Assembly: GCF_001048695.1 (NCBI RefSeq)
Contig: NZ_CVRB01000001.1
Location: 620,001 to 684,000 of the forward strand
Reading direction: 5' to 3'
DNA length: 64,000 nucleotides
Origin: Neobacillus massiliamazoniensis
GTDB taxonomy: Bacteria > Bacillota > Bacilli > Bacillales > Cytobacillaceae
Part shown: positions 8,412-17,273 of the stretch, piece after piece
How positions within the stretch are numbered: the stretch's first letter is position 1
How the letters are laid out: every line of letters starts with the position of its first letter
Position numbers and translations under genes: made by a program
The notes under the pieces: model-generated
Told to the model about the DNA's origin: nothing
Seen by the model: the letters and a program-made list of their open reading frames with translations, nothing else
Database searches by the model: none

Positions 8412-9605
8412 TTATTCGTATCGCAATGATTCTATCGGGTCAAGCTTAGAGGCTTTATTTGCTGGAAGTAGTCCAAACAGAACTCCGATCACCATCGAAA
8501 ACAGGACACCGCCAAGTACTACCTGCCATGAAACTAAAGACGGCCAGCCGGCAAAGAAGCTTACAATTTGCGCTGCTCCCCAACCCAGAAAAATACCTAG
8601 AATGCCTCCAATTAGCGTCAATGTCATCGATTCGATTAAAAATTGGGTCAATACTTGCCCTCTTGTTGCACCTAGAGCCATTCGGATACCGATTTCCCTC
8701 GTTCTTTCAGTCACCGATACAAGCATAATATTCATAACACCAATACCACCTACAAATAAAGAGATTCCAGCAATACTTCCAATAATAAGGGTCATGATTT
8801 TGGTAACCTGGCCGATTCCGGCAGCAATCTCTTCCATATTGAGCACCTGATAGGACTTTTTGGTATTATGCATTTTGTTTAAAAGCTTGGCCGCCTTTTT
8901 TCCAGCGGTCTGGATATCTTCAGCCGATGCTACTTGTATGGTTACTTGAGTGAAATCATTTTTACTGAAGATATTTCTCCAGGCTTGGAACGGAAGATAA
9001 ATTTCCATTGATCCAAAGGAAAGAAGTCCTTTTGGCTTATCTAATACGCCAATAATTTCTAGCGGCTGATTGGCAACCGTGATAATTTTCCCAACCGGAT
9101 TTTCTCCTTTAAATAACTTCTCTTTCAATTTATCGCTTATAAGTGCGACTCGTCTACCACCGAGAAAATCTGAGGTTGAAAAATTCCGCCCCATTGACAC
9201 CTTCAATTCATTCACTTGTAAGTAAGCTTGATTAATACCAGTTGTTGATATATCTGCCGTTTCTTTTTGATACCTAGCGGATGAAAGCTGCGTACTCGAT
9301 GCGACAATTCTTTTAATTTCCGGTATTTGTTCCAATGCACGAATATCTTCCTGTTTAAAAGCAGCTTGCTGATATATGTTGGGGTTAGCCCGTACTTCTT
9401 CATCGGAAGGCTGATAAAACACTTGGATCGTATTTCCTGGTCCAGTAATTTGTGATTTTAACATGGCCTCGCCACCCTGACCAATCGCCACCACAATGAT
9501 AACAGCACCGACACCGATAATAATCCCAAGCATTGTCAATATACTCCTTAGCTTGTGGGCTTTTAAAGAACTTAATGACATAATAAAATTTTCCAAAAAA
9601 CTCAT
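8412..9605 (-). CDS. yknZ: ABC transporter permease YknZ (MacB/FtsX type)
   Basis: A 397-aa MacB-like permease: N-terminal transmembrane helix (residues ~20-42), an extracellular MacB periplasmic-core domain (~45-240), then three helices with the conserved ERTREIGIRMALGATRG stretch and a SKLDPIESLRYE end. It overlaps yknY by 4 bp (ATGA), as expected for translational coupling. In B. subtilis YknXYZ is an efflux pump that, with YknW, protects against the SdpC toxin. Length equals that of B. subtilis YknZ as I recall it. Confidence 0.9.
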   Translation of the reverse strand: MSFLENFIMSLSSLKAHKLRSILTMLGIIIGVGAVIIVVAIGQGGEAMLKSQITGPGNTIQVFYQPSDEEVRANPNIYQQAAFKQEDIRALEQIPEIKRIVASSTQLSSARYQKETADISTTGINQAYLQVNELKVSMGRNFSTSDFLGGRRVALISDKLKEKLFKGENPVGKIITVANQPLEIIGVLDKPKGLLSFGSMEIYLPFQAWRNIFSKNDFTQVTIQVASAEDIQTAGKKAAKLLNKMHNTKKSYQVLNMEEIAAGIGQVTKIMTLIIGSIAGISLFVGGIGVMNIMLVSVTERTREIGIRMALGATRGQVLTQFLIESMTLTLIGGILGIFLGWGAAQIVSFFAGWPSLVSWQVVLGGVLFSMVIGVLFGLLPANKASKLDPIESLRYE

Positions 9606-10294
9606 GATATCCGCCCCCCATTAAAGGTAGCAGAGGCCTGGATCATCCCATCTCTAACCATAATCGTTCTGTTAGCATATTCAGCCACCTCAGGCTCATG
9701 TGTAACGACGATGATCGTGACACCTTCCTTATTAAGCTCTCTGAATTGCTCCATAATGTCCATGCTTGTTTTCGAATCAAGGGCACCTGTTGGCTCATCT
9801 GCTAAAATCAGCTTAGGTTTATTGACAATCGCTCTAGCAATCGCCACACGCTGCTTTTGTCCACCTGATAATGCATTGGGGAGATGATCCATCCGATCCT
9901 CAAGCCCCACTTTTCTTAAAGCTTCTTCTGCCCTCATTCGACGCTCTTGTTTAGAAATCCCGGCGTAAATCATGGGAAGCTCAACATTTTTTAGTGCCGT
10001 TAAACGGGGGAGCAAATGAAATTGCTGAAAAACAAAGCCAATCGCTTTATTTCTAACATGTGCCAACTCTTTATCACTATAATTGGAGACATTTTCACCC
10101 TCAATAAAGTAAGTACCAGTTGTCGGTTTATCTAAGCAGCCAATAATATTCATTAAGGTTGATTTACCTGACCCTGACGGACCCATGATGGCGGCAAATT
10201 CCCCCTCTTCAATAGAAAGAGAAATATCATTTAGTACCTTTACATTATCTCTCCCAAGTACAAAAGCTTTTGTAACGGATTCTAGCCTAATCAT
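9602..10294 (-). CDS. yknY: ABC transporter ATP-binding protein YknY
   Basis: A 230-aa LolD/MacB-class ATPase powering the YknXYZ exporter. Walker A is GPSGSGKST (near residue 40), the Q-loop follows FQQFHLLPRL, the signature is LSGGQKQRVAIARA, Walker B LILADEPTGALD and the H-loop VVTHE. It overlaps yknX by 4 bp at its start and yknZ by 4 bp at its end, so it is in one operon with them. Confidence 0.93.
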   Translation of the reverse strand: MIRLESVTKAFVLGRDNVKVLNDISLSIEEGEFAAIMGPSGSGKSTLMNIIGCLDKPTTGTYFIEGENVSNYSDKELAHVRNKAIGFVFQQFHLLPRLTALKNVELPMIYAGISKQERRMRAEEALRKVGLEDRMDHLPNALSGGQKQRVAIARAIVNKPKLILADEPTGALDSKTSMDIMEQFRELNKEGVTIIVVTHEPEVAEYANRTIMVRDGMIQASATFNGGRIS

Positions 10295-11430
10295 TGTTCT
10301 GTCACTTCCATGCCATCTTTGATTGAATTCGGACCATGTATGATGACATTTTCTCCTTTTGAAACTCCTTGGAGGATTTCAATTTTCTTCCCGGAAGTGA
10401 TGCCTGTTTTTACATCCTGTTTATATGCTTTTCCATTTTTGATGAGATAGACAAATGGCTTATCGCCGTCATCATGGACAGCATCGATTGGAAGAACAAT
10501 CGCTACCTTTTTATCCGTTTCAATTTCCATGATCACTTGAAAACCTGGTTTTAATGAATTTGTATCTCCAGTAATTTTTATTGCGACGGGATACTGAACT
10601 GCCTGGTTTCCATTTTGAATAGCGGTTTGATTCTGTTGTGGAATAAGGGCAACATTCATAATTTCTCCCTGCCATTCTGTACCCGGAACAGCATCTGAAC
10701 GAACGATTACCTTCTGCCCACTCTTCACTTTTAACGTATCGAATTCAGACAAAAGTCCACTGGCGACCATTCCATCAAGCTTTCCAATATGGACAATCGG
10801 TTCAGCATTAGCGGCTGTGACCGAGGATTCACCTGGCTTCTTCACTGATAAAACGATGCCATCTAGTAAACTCTTAATCTCTAATTCACTTTGGCGTTTT
10901 GAAATCATATCCTTTTGCAGCATCGCTTGCTTTAAATCAAGATTAGCCATTTTCTGTTCCATATCAAGCTGCTCATGTTCCGGATCTAACTGTTTCTTTG
11001 CCTCCTCTTTCCCAATCTGGTCAATTAACGCTTTTTCTTTATCTTTAAACTGCTTCATTTTTTGATTAATTTGGTCAATTTTTAAATTTGCCGATTCTAG
11101 TGCCAATTTATTTTGCTCTGTCTCAAGTTCTAGCTGGGCATTTTGAAGTTTTGCCAGCACCGTTCCTTTTTTAACTGTCTGGCCTTCTTGAACAAGTATT
11201 TCCTTTAGTTCTCCTTTATCAGGAGAAGGATAGACGATTTGTTCCTCTTGAAGCTTAATCGCACCTGGAATCATCAAAAGGGAGGAAATTTCCTCTTCAG
11301 ATGTTTTTACAGTTTTAACAGAAGGAGCTTTTGCCGAAACCTGCCGAAAAACACTTACTGAAATCATAATAACAACCAAAATGATTACACCAGCCATCAG
11401 CCAAGCTTTCTTTTTCTTTTTCTTTTCCAT
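10291..11430 (-). CDS. yknX: Membrane fusion/adaptor protein YknX (HlyD family)
   Basis: A 379-aa adaptor: N-terminal signal-anchor helix after a KKKKKK stretch, a barrel-sandwich half (SPDKGELKEILVQEGQTVKKG), a coiled-coil hairpin (~95-160) and a beta-barrel domain. It bridges the YknYZ transporter and substrate. The real start is ATG 11430, which overlaps the yknW stop in a TAATG junction. The longer frame to 11514 would lie inside yknW. The 379-aa length agrees with YknX. Confidence 0.9.
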   Translation of the reverse strand: MEKKKKKKAWLMAGVIILVVIMISVSVFRQVSAKAPSVKTVKTSEEEISSLLMIPGAIKLQEEQIVYPSPDKGELKEILVQEGQTVKKGTVLAKLQNAQLELETEQNKLALESANLKIDQINQKMKQFKDKEKALIDQIGKEEAKKQLDPEHEQLDMEQKMANLDLKQAMLQKDMISKRQSELEIKSLLDGIVLSVKKPGESSVTAANAEPIVHIGKLDGMVASGLLSEFDTLKVKSGQKVIVRSDAVPGTEWQGEIMNVALIPQQNQTAIQNGNQAVQYPVAIKITGDTNSLKPGFQVIMEIETDKKVAIVLPIDAVHDDGDKPFVYLIKNGKAYKQDVKTGITSGKKIEILQGVSKGENVIIHGPNSIKDGMEVTEQ

Positions 11431-12098
11431 TATAATTTCGGCGCTCCTTGAAATAGAGTTGCAATTAATCCAAATCCTAGCATAACGATAAAGAATAGAA
11501 TGGCAACCGTCCATGCCGCTCCTTTAGAAAATTGTGCTGTTTTTTGAAGCCCAATCGCTGTCAATACCATCCCCCAAATACCGAAAACATCTAAGGAACT
11601 TAGCACACCTTTCCCCTGATTAAACAAACCTGCCAAACTAGTAACATTTACATAAGGGTCTCCACCAATTGCGTTCCTTATCGCCATATTTAACACGAGA
11701 CCAACCGCGCCGATTATCATGATATAAACATTCATTGATAATAATTGTTTAAAAGTTACAGATGAATTGACAAACTTAGAAATAGCTAAAAGAATCGCAC
11801 TGCCAACAATAGCACTGATAATAGGCGAGAGGAGACCAGCTATTACAACCGTTACCTTTGTAATTGTTAAAACTAAGTCTATTTGGTCTTTTGGTACCCC
11901 CTGATCAATTAATGTCGAGGCATCTAACATTCTTGCCATTAATAACATTCCAATGATATATAGGATGCTCACAATCAATAATGGCACCCAAAGTTTTGGC
12001 TTCTGCCTAATCCTTTCAAACTGCACTCCCGGGCTCGTGAACATTCCCAATAAAGATGGCTTTTGATCCTTTGTGTTTAATTCTGTTTGAACTTCCAT
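11430..12098 (-). CDS. yknW: Yip1-family membrane protein YknW
   Basis: A 222-aa protein with about five hydrophobic helices and the Yip1-family opening SLLGMFTSPGVQFERIRQKP. In B. subtilis, YknW interacts with the YknXYZ efflux complex and helps assemble it. It is first in the yknWXYZ operon, and its TAA stop overlaps the yknX ATG. Gene order and all four lengths fit the B. subtilis operon. Confidence 0.88.
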   Translation of the reverse strand: MEVQTELNTKDQKPSLLGMFTSPGVQFERIRQKPKLWVPLLIVSILYIIGMLLMARMLDASTLIDQGVPKDQIDLVLTITKVTVVIAGLLSPIISAIVGSAILLAISKFVNSSVTFKQLLSMNVYIMIIGAVGLVLNMAIRNAIGGDPYVNVTSLAGLFNQGKGVLSSLDVFGIWGMVLTAIGLQKTAQFSKGAAWTVAILFFIVMLGFGLIATLFQGAPKL

Positions 12099-12218
12099 TA
12101 CTCAACACCCCATTTTCTATTTATGTAAAATATTACACATAACAATACGTCTATTTTATGGAAAAAGTTTCATTTTTCTGTGTCTTTTTTCCATGAACTT
12201 TTCTGGGTGTTATTTCTT

Positions 12219-12231
12219 GGTGTCAGGCACC
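12219..12231. repeat. Dispersed GGTGTCAGGCACC element
   Basis: Copy of the 13-bp near-palindrome in the short gap between the methyltransferase gene end and yknW start. Confidence 0.7.
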
Positions 12232-12246
12232 AAAGTAGAGATTTTT

Positions 12247-12855
12247 CTAAATGGCTAGTCGATAAATCAAAAACCTTTCAAAGGGATTATGTTCAGTTAA
12301 TTCTGGCAATGTCATTTCCTGCTTCAATTCAAAAGGGGTCTTGTTTTCTAAGAAATCGATATAATCTTCCGATGGATAATAAAGTACCACTTCTATTTCA
12401 CGCTTAGATTTTTCTACTGATAGTAAGATATTATTTATGATGGTTATAAAAATTTGAATCGAAAATGGATTAAAAAAATAGAATCGATTATCTAAGGAAT
12501 TGATTTTATATTCTTCAGCTAAACAACAATGGAAATGAATTTTATCTTTAGCCTTTTTATTTTTTCGTAAATATCTGTCTCGATTTTCGATTGCCTCTTT
12601 GTAGAGAGATTCATTCATTTCAACACCAACAACTGTTGCCCCACATAAATGATGGATATAGAACACTAAACGTCCTTTGCCACACCCATAGTCAACAATC
12701 CGATCGCTGCTCTTTAATTCATACCATTTAAAAAGTGTATCCAATGCGCTATATGGCGTTGGTTCGTAACGGTGATAATGCAAAGATTTATTAAATCCTC
12801 TTTGCTCACCCCTTGTATTAATATTCAGCATGGCATCATAAGTCTTTTCTTTCAA
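12247..12855 (-). CDS. Class I SAM-dependent methyltransferase
   Basis: A 202-aa soluble protein with the SAM-binding motif I VDYGCGKGRL (residues ~54-63) and the acidic motif II residue in VVGVEMNESL. Segment NPFSIQIF replaces the usual catalytic NPPY-like motif. The substrate is unknown; small-molecule and RNA methylation are both possible. It lies upstream of yknW on the same strand, with a 148-bp gap holding a repeat, so it is probably a separate transcript. Confidence 0.8.
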   Translation of the reverse strand: MKEKTYDAMLNINTRGEQRGFNKSLHYHRYEPTPYSALDTLFKWYELKSSDRIVDYGCGKGRLVFYIHHLCGATVVGVEMNESLYKEAIENRDRYLRKNKKAKDKIHFHCCLAEEYKINSLDNRFYFFNPFSIQIFITIINNILLSVEKSKREIEVVLYYPSEDYIDFLENKTPFELKQEMTLPELTEHNPFERFLIYRLAI

Positions 12856-12960
12856 TTTGATTCACTCCACGTTTAAAAAATTTACTCTTCTTAATAAAAA
12901 TACTTCACTTTTTTATAGAATTGCTATAGAGACTACTATTTTTTATAAAAAAAGAGAAAA

Positions 12961-12985
12961 GCGACTGGACAACCAATCGCTTTTT
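12961..12985. terminator. Terminator after MerR regulator gene
   Basis: GCGACTGG-acaa-CCAATCGC hairpin with TTTTT on plus and a long T-rich tract on minus. It ends the minus-strand regulator transcript. Confidence 0.75.
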
Positions 12986-13005
12986 CCTTTTTCAATATCG
13001 CAATT

Positions 13006-13770
13006 TTATTCCTTCACGCCAGTGTAGATCCGAATGGCATCTCTTATAAATTCTGCTGTCCCTGGCTGGTCTTTATCATAATAGGCCTTAAATCTTTCAT
13101 CATCCACGTACATTTGGGCTAAACCAGCATGGGCTTCCTTCGAGTATTTGTTCCAATAAAAGGTAATCCATTTTTTATGAAAATCAGCTGCTTTTTGAGC
13201 CAACTCACCTGACGGATCACCAGTGGCAAAGGCTAGAGCAAACGTCTCCTTTACTTGCTGCTCTAGTTTTGTCACTGCGTTGTATTCTTCTTCCGTCATA
13301 TTCATAAGCTTTGCATTTGACTGATCTACCGCTTCCTCTCCAAACTTATCACGAATTTCATTCCCATATTTTTTCTCATTCTCATCTATCATTTTCTGTT
13401 TAAAGCCTGCAAATTTCTCAGAATCAGACATTTTCATTCTCCCTTCTGTAACCGCAATGGTTTTTTCAACATTGGCGATTAATGAATTTAATTGAGCTCT
13501 TTTTTCCAGGAGTTTTTCACGATGTTCTCTAAGTGCGGCAGCCCCATCGAAGGAAGGTGCAGTTACAATATTCTTGATGTTATCTAAACTGACACCTAAT
13601 TCCCGAAAAAAAAGGATTTGCTGTAGTTTATCAACTTCTTTCTTACCATAAATCCGATATCCTGATGAATTGATTCTTGCCGGCTTAAGAATTCCAATTT
13701 CATCATAATACCTAAGTGTTCTCGTGCTTATCCCTGCTAACTTCCCAAGCTTTTGCACTGTATATTCCAT
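13006..13770 (-). CDS. MerR-family regulator with TipAS domain (Mta/TipA-like)
   Basis: A 254-aa activator-type regulator. The N-terminal MerR winged helix has YTVQKLGKLAGISTRTLRYY and DEIGILKP; a coiled coil follows (~75-115), then an all-helical TipAS-like ligand domain (~130-254) ending in DDERFKAYYD. Relatives such as B. subtilis Mta respond to drugs and activate multidrug transporters. I start at ATG 13770, nine bases after AGGGGG; GTG 13779 is too close to that site. Neighbours do not reveal the target. Confidence 0.85.
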   Translation of the reverse strand: MEYTVQKLGKLAGISTRTLRYYDEIGILKPARINSSGYRIYGKKEVDKLQQILFFRELGVSLDNIKNIVTAPSFDGAAALREHREKLLEKRAQLNSLIANVEKTIAVTEGRMKMSDSEKFAGFKQKMIDENEKKYGNEIRDKFGEEAVDQSNAKLMNMTEEEYNAVTKLEQQVKETFALAFATGDPSGELAQKAADFHKKWITFYWNKYSKEAHAGLAQMYVDDERFKAYYDKDQPGTAEFIRDAIRIYTGVKE

Positions 13771-13852
13771 TCGTCTCACCCCCTATCCAAACGATACACC
13801 TTAACGTAACGTGAAGGTCAATAGGTCTTAAAAAATTTTTTTATAAATAGTA

Positions 13853-13892
13853 AGGAAAAAAAAACAGGAGACAACGGCTTATTGTCTCCCAA
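13853..13892 (-). terminator. Terminator after aldo/keto reductase
   Basis: Minus-strand stem GGGAGACAA / TTGTCTCC with a 7-nt loop, followed by TG and nine T residues. Confidence 0.85.
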
Positions 13893-13908
13893 CTGAAATA
13901 TATGATGA

Positions 13909-14835
13909 CTATGGCACGATATTGCCAGCAGCCTTATAAATTTGATACCATTCTTCCCTTGATAATTTGATGTCAGAACCTTTACTTGCATCCTTCATCC
14001 GCTCGGAATTTGTCGTTCCAAGTACAACCTGGATATTGGCCGGGTGACGTGTAATCCATGCAACCGCAATTGCCGTGTTCGTTACACCGTATTTTTCGGC
14101 AATTGAGTCAATTACTTGGTTTAACTCAGGAAAACGCTCTAAATCACCAAGGAATGGCCCTTCAAAGAACCCGTGCTGGAACGGGGACCATGCTTGCAAG
14201 GTGATATCATTCAAGCGGCAATATTCCAAAATGCTGCTGTCGCGGTTCACAGCCTGATCAATCTTCATATTTAAAGAGATTCCTGAGTCAATCATTGGAG
14301 TATGACAAATGCTAAACTGAAGCTGGTTAACCACTAATTTTTGTGGAACGTATTTCTGCAACAAATCAATTTGAGTAGGATTAAAGTTTGATACACCAAA
14401 ACACCTTACTTTTCCGCTTGTCTGCAACTCTGAAAATGCCTCAGCCACTTCTTCAGGATCCATTAGGGGATCTGGACGATGGAGTAGAAGAATATCAAGA
14501 TAATCAGTTTTTAAACGCTTTAAGATGTTTTCAACTGACCAAAGGATATGCTCTTTTGAAAAATCATAATAGTTTTCCGGTGAGCGAATACCACATTTAC
14601 TTTGGATAATCATATTTTCACGGATAGTTGGATTCATTTGAATCGCTTCTGAAAAAATTTCTTCACATCTTCCCCTGTCATAGATATCAGCATGGTCAAA
14701 GAAATTAATGCCCTCGTCCATGGCCGTCCGAATTAATCTTTCAGCTTCAGTTAAAGAAAGTTGTGTTAACCGCATATTCCCCATAATAATATTAGAGGAC
14801 TTAATATCGGTGTTAGCCATACTTATATATTTCAA
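13909..14835 (-). CDS. Aldo/keto reductase (YdhF-like)
   Basis: A 308-aa NADPH-dependent oxidoreductase with TIM-barrel fold. Catalytic residues are visible: Asp and Tyr in FFDHADIYDRG, Lys in IIQSKCGI and His in ILLLHRPDP. The C-terminal VVLGTTNSERM binds cofactor phosphate. It resembles E. coli YdhF-type reductases; substrate unknown. Start is TTG 14835, eight bases after GGGAGGAG; ATG 14820 is too far from that site. Confidence 0.88.
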   Translation of the reverse strand: MKYISMANTDIKSSNIIMGNMRLTQLSLTEAERLIRTAMDEGINFFDHADIYDRGRCEEIFSEAIQMNPTIRENMIIQSKCGIRSPENYYDFSKEHILWSVENILKRLKTDYLDILLLHRPDPLMDPEEVAEAFSELQTSGKVRCFGVSNFNPTQIDLLQKYVPQKLVVNQLQFSICHTPMIDSGISLNMKIDQAVNRDSSILEYCRLNDITLQAWSPFQHGFFEGPFLGDLERFPELNQVIDSIAEKYGVTNTAIAVAWITRHPANIQVVLGTTNSERMKDASKGSDIKLSREEWYQIYKAAGNIVP

Positions 14836-14940
14836 AAAAACTCCTCCCTTTCAAAAATTAATAGTTACATATTATTGTTCAAGTATACCCTCTAGCACGC
14901 TTAACATAAAGTAGTGCCTCAATTTCTATTACAAAATTAT

Positions 14941-15081
14941 TCAGTTTTGAAGCGGTACCATATTAACCGGTTTACTAATTCCAGCGATTGCATCTGCAAC
15001 ATCTGGAGAATCATCGTTAAAAACATTTTTGAGCTTTATAGTAACATACGGTGCAAATTCCTTAGGTGAGAGTATGCTGTT
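14941..15081 (-). pseudogene. 46-codon open extension after MFS stop, possible gene remnant
   Basis: Directly after the MFS gene stop (TAA, 15082-15084) the same minus-strand frame stays open for 46 codons to TGA at 14941. The read has a natural amino-acid mix (KEFAPYVTIKLKNVFNDDSP, AIAGISKPVNMVPLQN). It has no start codon of its own near a ribosome site. It may be the tail of a lost gene fused by deletion, or chance. I recognise no family. Confidence 0.3.
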
Positions 15082-16344
15082 TTATTGTGAAAGTGCATTG
15101 TTTCCCGCAGTTTTTACATGTTTTTTAACCAGCTTTGGCAAAACAAAAAGGTAATAGCCTCCAACAGCTAACAAAAGAAAACCGATAACGAAATAGATCG
15201 CGTCTACATTTACATAAGTCGGGAAAATGACGGCGATGATTCCTAGAGAAACAGAATGGGCCAGCATCATCAATGGATCCACCCATCCTGAAACTCTCCC
15301 CATAAGCTTTGGATCAACTAACTCAGTCATCCAGCCCGATAACGCTACATTCACTGGCGCTAAGATAATCCCCATAATGAATGTTAATGAGAGATAGATC
15401 CATACATTTTCTAACGTCCCCAATACGAATGTAAATGCACCACTTAGGAATATCCCGCCAATCATAACTCTATAAGCCTTAAAATTATGGACCAGCTTAC
15501 TTCCAATCCCGCTTCCAACCACAAATCCAATTCCTAAAAAAATTGAAAACAAGGAAACGAACTGCTCATAATGGCCGGGTGTAAGTTTGTATTTCATCGT
15601 AAAAAGCGGTATAACGGCAAATGCACCATTTATGAATCCAAACACTAAAAATCCAGAAACAATCGATTTTAATAGCTTATTATCAAGAATGTACTTTAAT
15701 CCTTCTTTAAAATCAGCTAGAACGGTTGAGATATTAATATTTCTTATATTTGTTTTTCCATTCGGAAGTCTAACCTCTGCTGGCAGGACACAGCTGCGAA
15801 TCAAAAAGGCAGATACGATAAAACTTACACCGTCAATCATGATAGTCCCGATGATCCCAATATAATGATAGGAGAGGGCCCCTAGCCCCATACCAAACAG
15901 CATAAACAGTCCCATCACAGTTTGATTAAGCCCAGATGCCTGCATATACTGCTCTTTGTCGAGAATTCCCTGAATAATACTCATTTCAGCCGGAGCGAAG
16001 AATTTTGATACTGCACTACGAACAAATAACAGCACAAAAACCAACCATAAAAGGTTGAAGTAAATAGCAGCTAATAACAAGACAGTTAAACCGGCACGAA
16101 TCCAGTCAGAGTTAACAGCAATTTTTTTCCTGTCTAGCCTGTCTGCCGCCACACCGACAATAAAGAATACAAAAAGAATAGGAAGGGAGTACATTAATTC
16201 TGCCACAGTCGCCAAAAAAGGCTGCTTGCTAAAATGATCTAATAAATAAAAGGCAAAGGCAACGTTGCCAAGAGTCGAACCAAGTTGTGAAGCAAAAGAA
16301 GCTAAAAATATTTTGGTAAACAACGGATTTTTAAAAATAGCCAT
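15082..16344 (-). CDS. MFS efflux transporter
   Basis: A 420-aa transporter with about twelve membrane helices and the MFS loop motif GVAADRLDRKK after helix 2 (residues ~62-72). The layout resembles the MFS_3 group (macrolide or enterobactin-type exporters), with FFAPAEMSIIQGIL in the helix 4 region. Its ATG shares one base with the TAA of the upstream TetR gene (TAATG), so the two are translationally coupled. That suggests the regulator controls this pump. Substrate unknown. Confidence 0.87.
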   Translation of the reverse strand: MAIFKNPLFTKIFLASFASQLGSTLGNVAFAFYLLDHFSKQPFLATVAELMYSLPILFVFFIVGVAADRLDRKKIAVNSDWIRAGLTVLLLAAIYFNLLWLVFVLLFVRSAVSKFFAPAEMSIIQGILDKEQYMQASGLNQTVMGLFMLFGMGLGALSYHYIGIIGTIMIDGVSFIVSAFLIRSCVLPAEVRLPNGKTNIRNINISTVLADFKEGLKYILDNKLLKSIVSGFLVFGFINGAFAVIPLFTMKYKLTPGHYEQFVSLFSIFLGIGFVVGSGIGSKLVHNFKAYRVMIGGIFLSGAFTFVLGTLENVWIYLSLTFIMGIILAPVNVALSGWMTELVDPKLMGRVSGWVDPLMMLAHSVSLGIIAVIFPTYVNVDAIYFVIGFLLLAVGGYYLFVLPKLVKKHVKTAGNNALSQ

Positions 16345-16976
16345 TAAGATTCCCCTTCCAAATCATGAACTTGTAATACTTCTTTTAAAATGGATTTGAA
16401 AAGTCTTAGCTGCTCTTTCACTCGGACATTCCCGATTCCTGCGGCTTTCGTGTGAAGCAATACCCCCTCAAAATAAGAGGTAATCATTTTGTTAATAACA
16501 TCCAAATCAACTCTTGGATTAAACTCTCCGTCTTCAACGCCCTTTTGTAAATAATGAACGAGATAGGCTTGTTGTTTTTTATAATGCTCTTCCAGCATGG
16601 ATCGTCGTTCCTGCTCTTTCCACCCACTGATAAAATATTCGTAGATCACAATTGGTAATTCATCAGAAGCATTACTTAATTGCTGTTCCATCATGTCAAT
16701 TAGACCGCATAACCCTTTCCATACGGAAAGACCACTTGTTAATAAGTTTTTTATTTGTGCTTCTGTTTCTTTGTCATTTTCGGCAAGGATTACCTTCATG
16801 ATTTCATCTTTACTTGAAAAATAAAGATAAACCCAGCCGCGGCTCATTTCAGTTTCATCGACAATATCCTGCATGGTTGAGTTGACGTAACCTTTACGTT
16901 TAAACACTTCACCTGCAGACTGGATGATGTGCATTCGACGTTTTTCTTTCTCACTTTCGGAAATTTTAGGTGTCAA
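16344..16976 (-). CDS. TetR-family transcriptional repressor
   Basis: A 210-aa regulator: N-terminal helix-turn-helix (FKRKGYVNSTMQDIVDETEM, then SRGWVYLYFSSKDEI, residues ~25-60) and a helical ligand domain. Start is TTG 16976, behind GGAGGTATAAAC. It is co-transcribed with and overlaps the MFS transporter gene, so it probably represses its own operon until an efflux substrate appears. The sequence upstream contains TGACATCACTGTCA (17009-17022), a symmetric operator candidate. Confidence 0.87.
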   Translation of the reverse strand: MTPKISESEKEKRRMHIIQSAGEVFKRKGYVNSTMQDIVDETEMSRGWVYLYFSSKDEIMKVILAENDKETEAQIKNLLTSGLSVWKGLCGLIDMMEQQLSNASDELPIVIYEYFISGWKEQERRSMLEEHYKKQQAYLVHYLQKGVEDGEFNPRVDLDVINKMITSYFEGVLLHTKAAGIGNVRVKEQLRLFKSILKEVLQVHDLEGES

Positions 16977-17008
16977 AGTTTATACCTCCAACAATTAAAA
17001 TAACAATG

Positions 17009-17022
17009 ACATCACTGTCATT
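17009..17022. promoter_or_regulatory. Operator candidate for the TetR-MFS operon
   Basis: TGACA-TCAC-TGTCA, a 5+5 perfect inverted repeat 33 bp upstream of the tetR start, where a self-repressing TetR protein would be expected to bind. Confidence 0.5.
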
Positions 17023-17082
17023 TTCCAATATAAAACATTTGTATCGTTCACGCAATACCATTTTGGTAAATTTTTGATAAAA

Positions 17083-17113
17083 AAACCCAACACCCATCGG
17101 ATGTTAGGATAAC
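17083..17113 (-). terminator. Orphan minus-strand terminator-like hairpin
   Basis: CCTAACATCC-gat-GGGTGTTGGG followed by TTTTTTT on the minus strand. No intact minus-strand gene lies just upstream; a short open stretch at 17142-17215 may be the remains of one. Confidence 0.5.
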
Positions 17114-17273
17114 GTATGACCGCTTATATGGACTTAGTTCTCTAAATGATAAAGCAAGTATTCAACTGGGGAACTCCCATGTCCCCCAATCGCCAAGGTG
17201 TTCTATAATTTCTTGACAATATCATGAAAACGTTTTTAATTTTAAATGTATGCTCAATGAAAGGGTGAAATCG

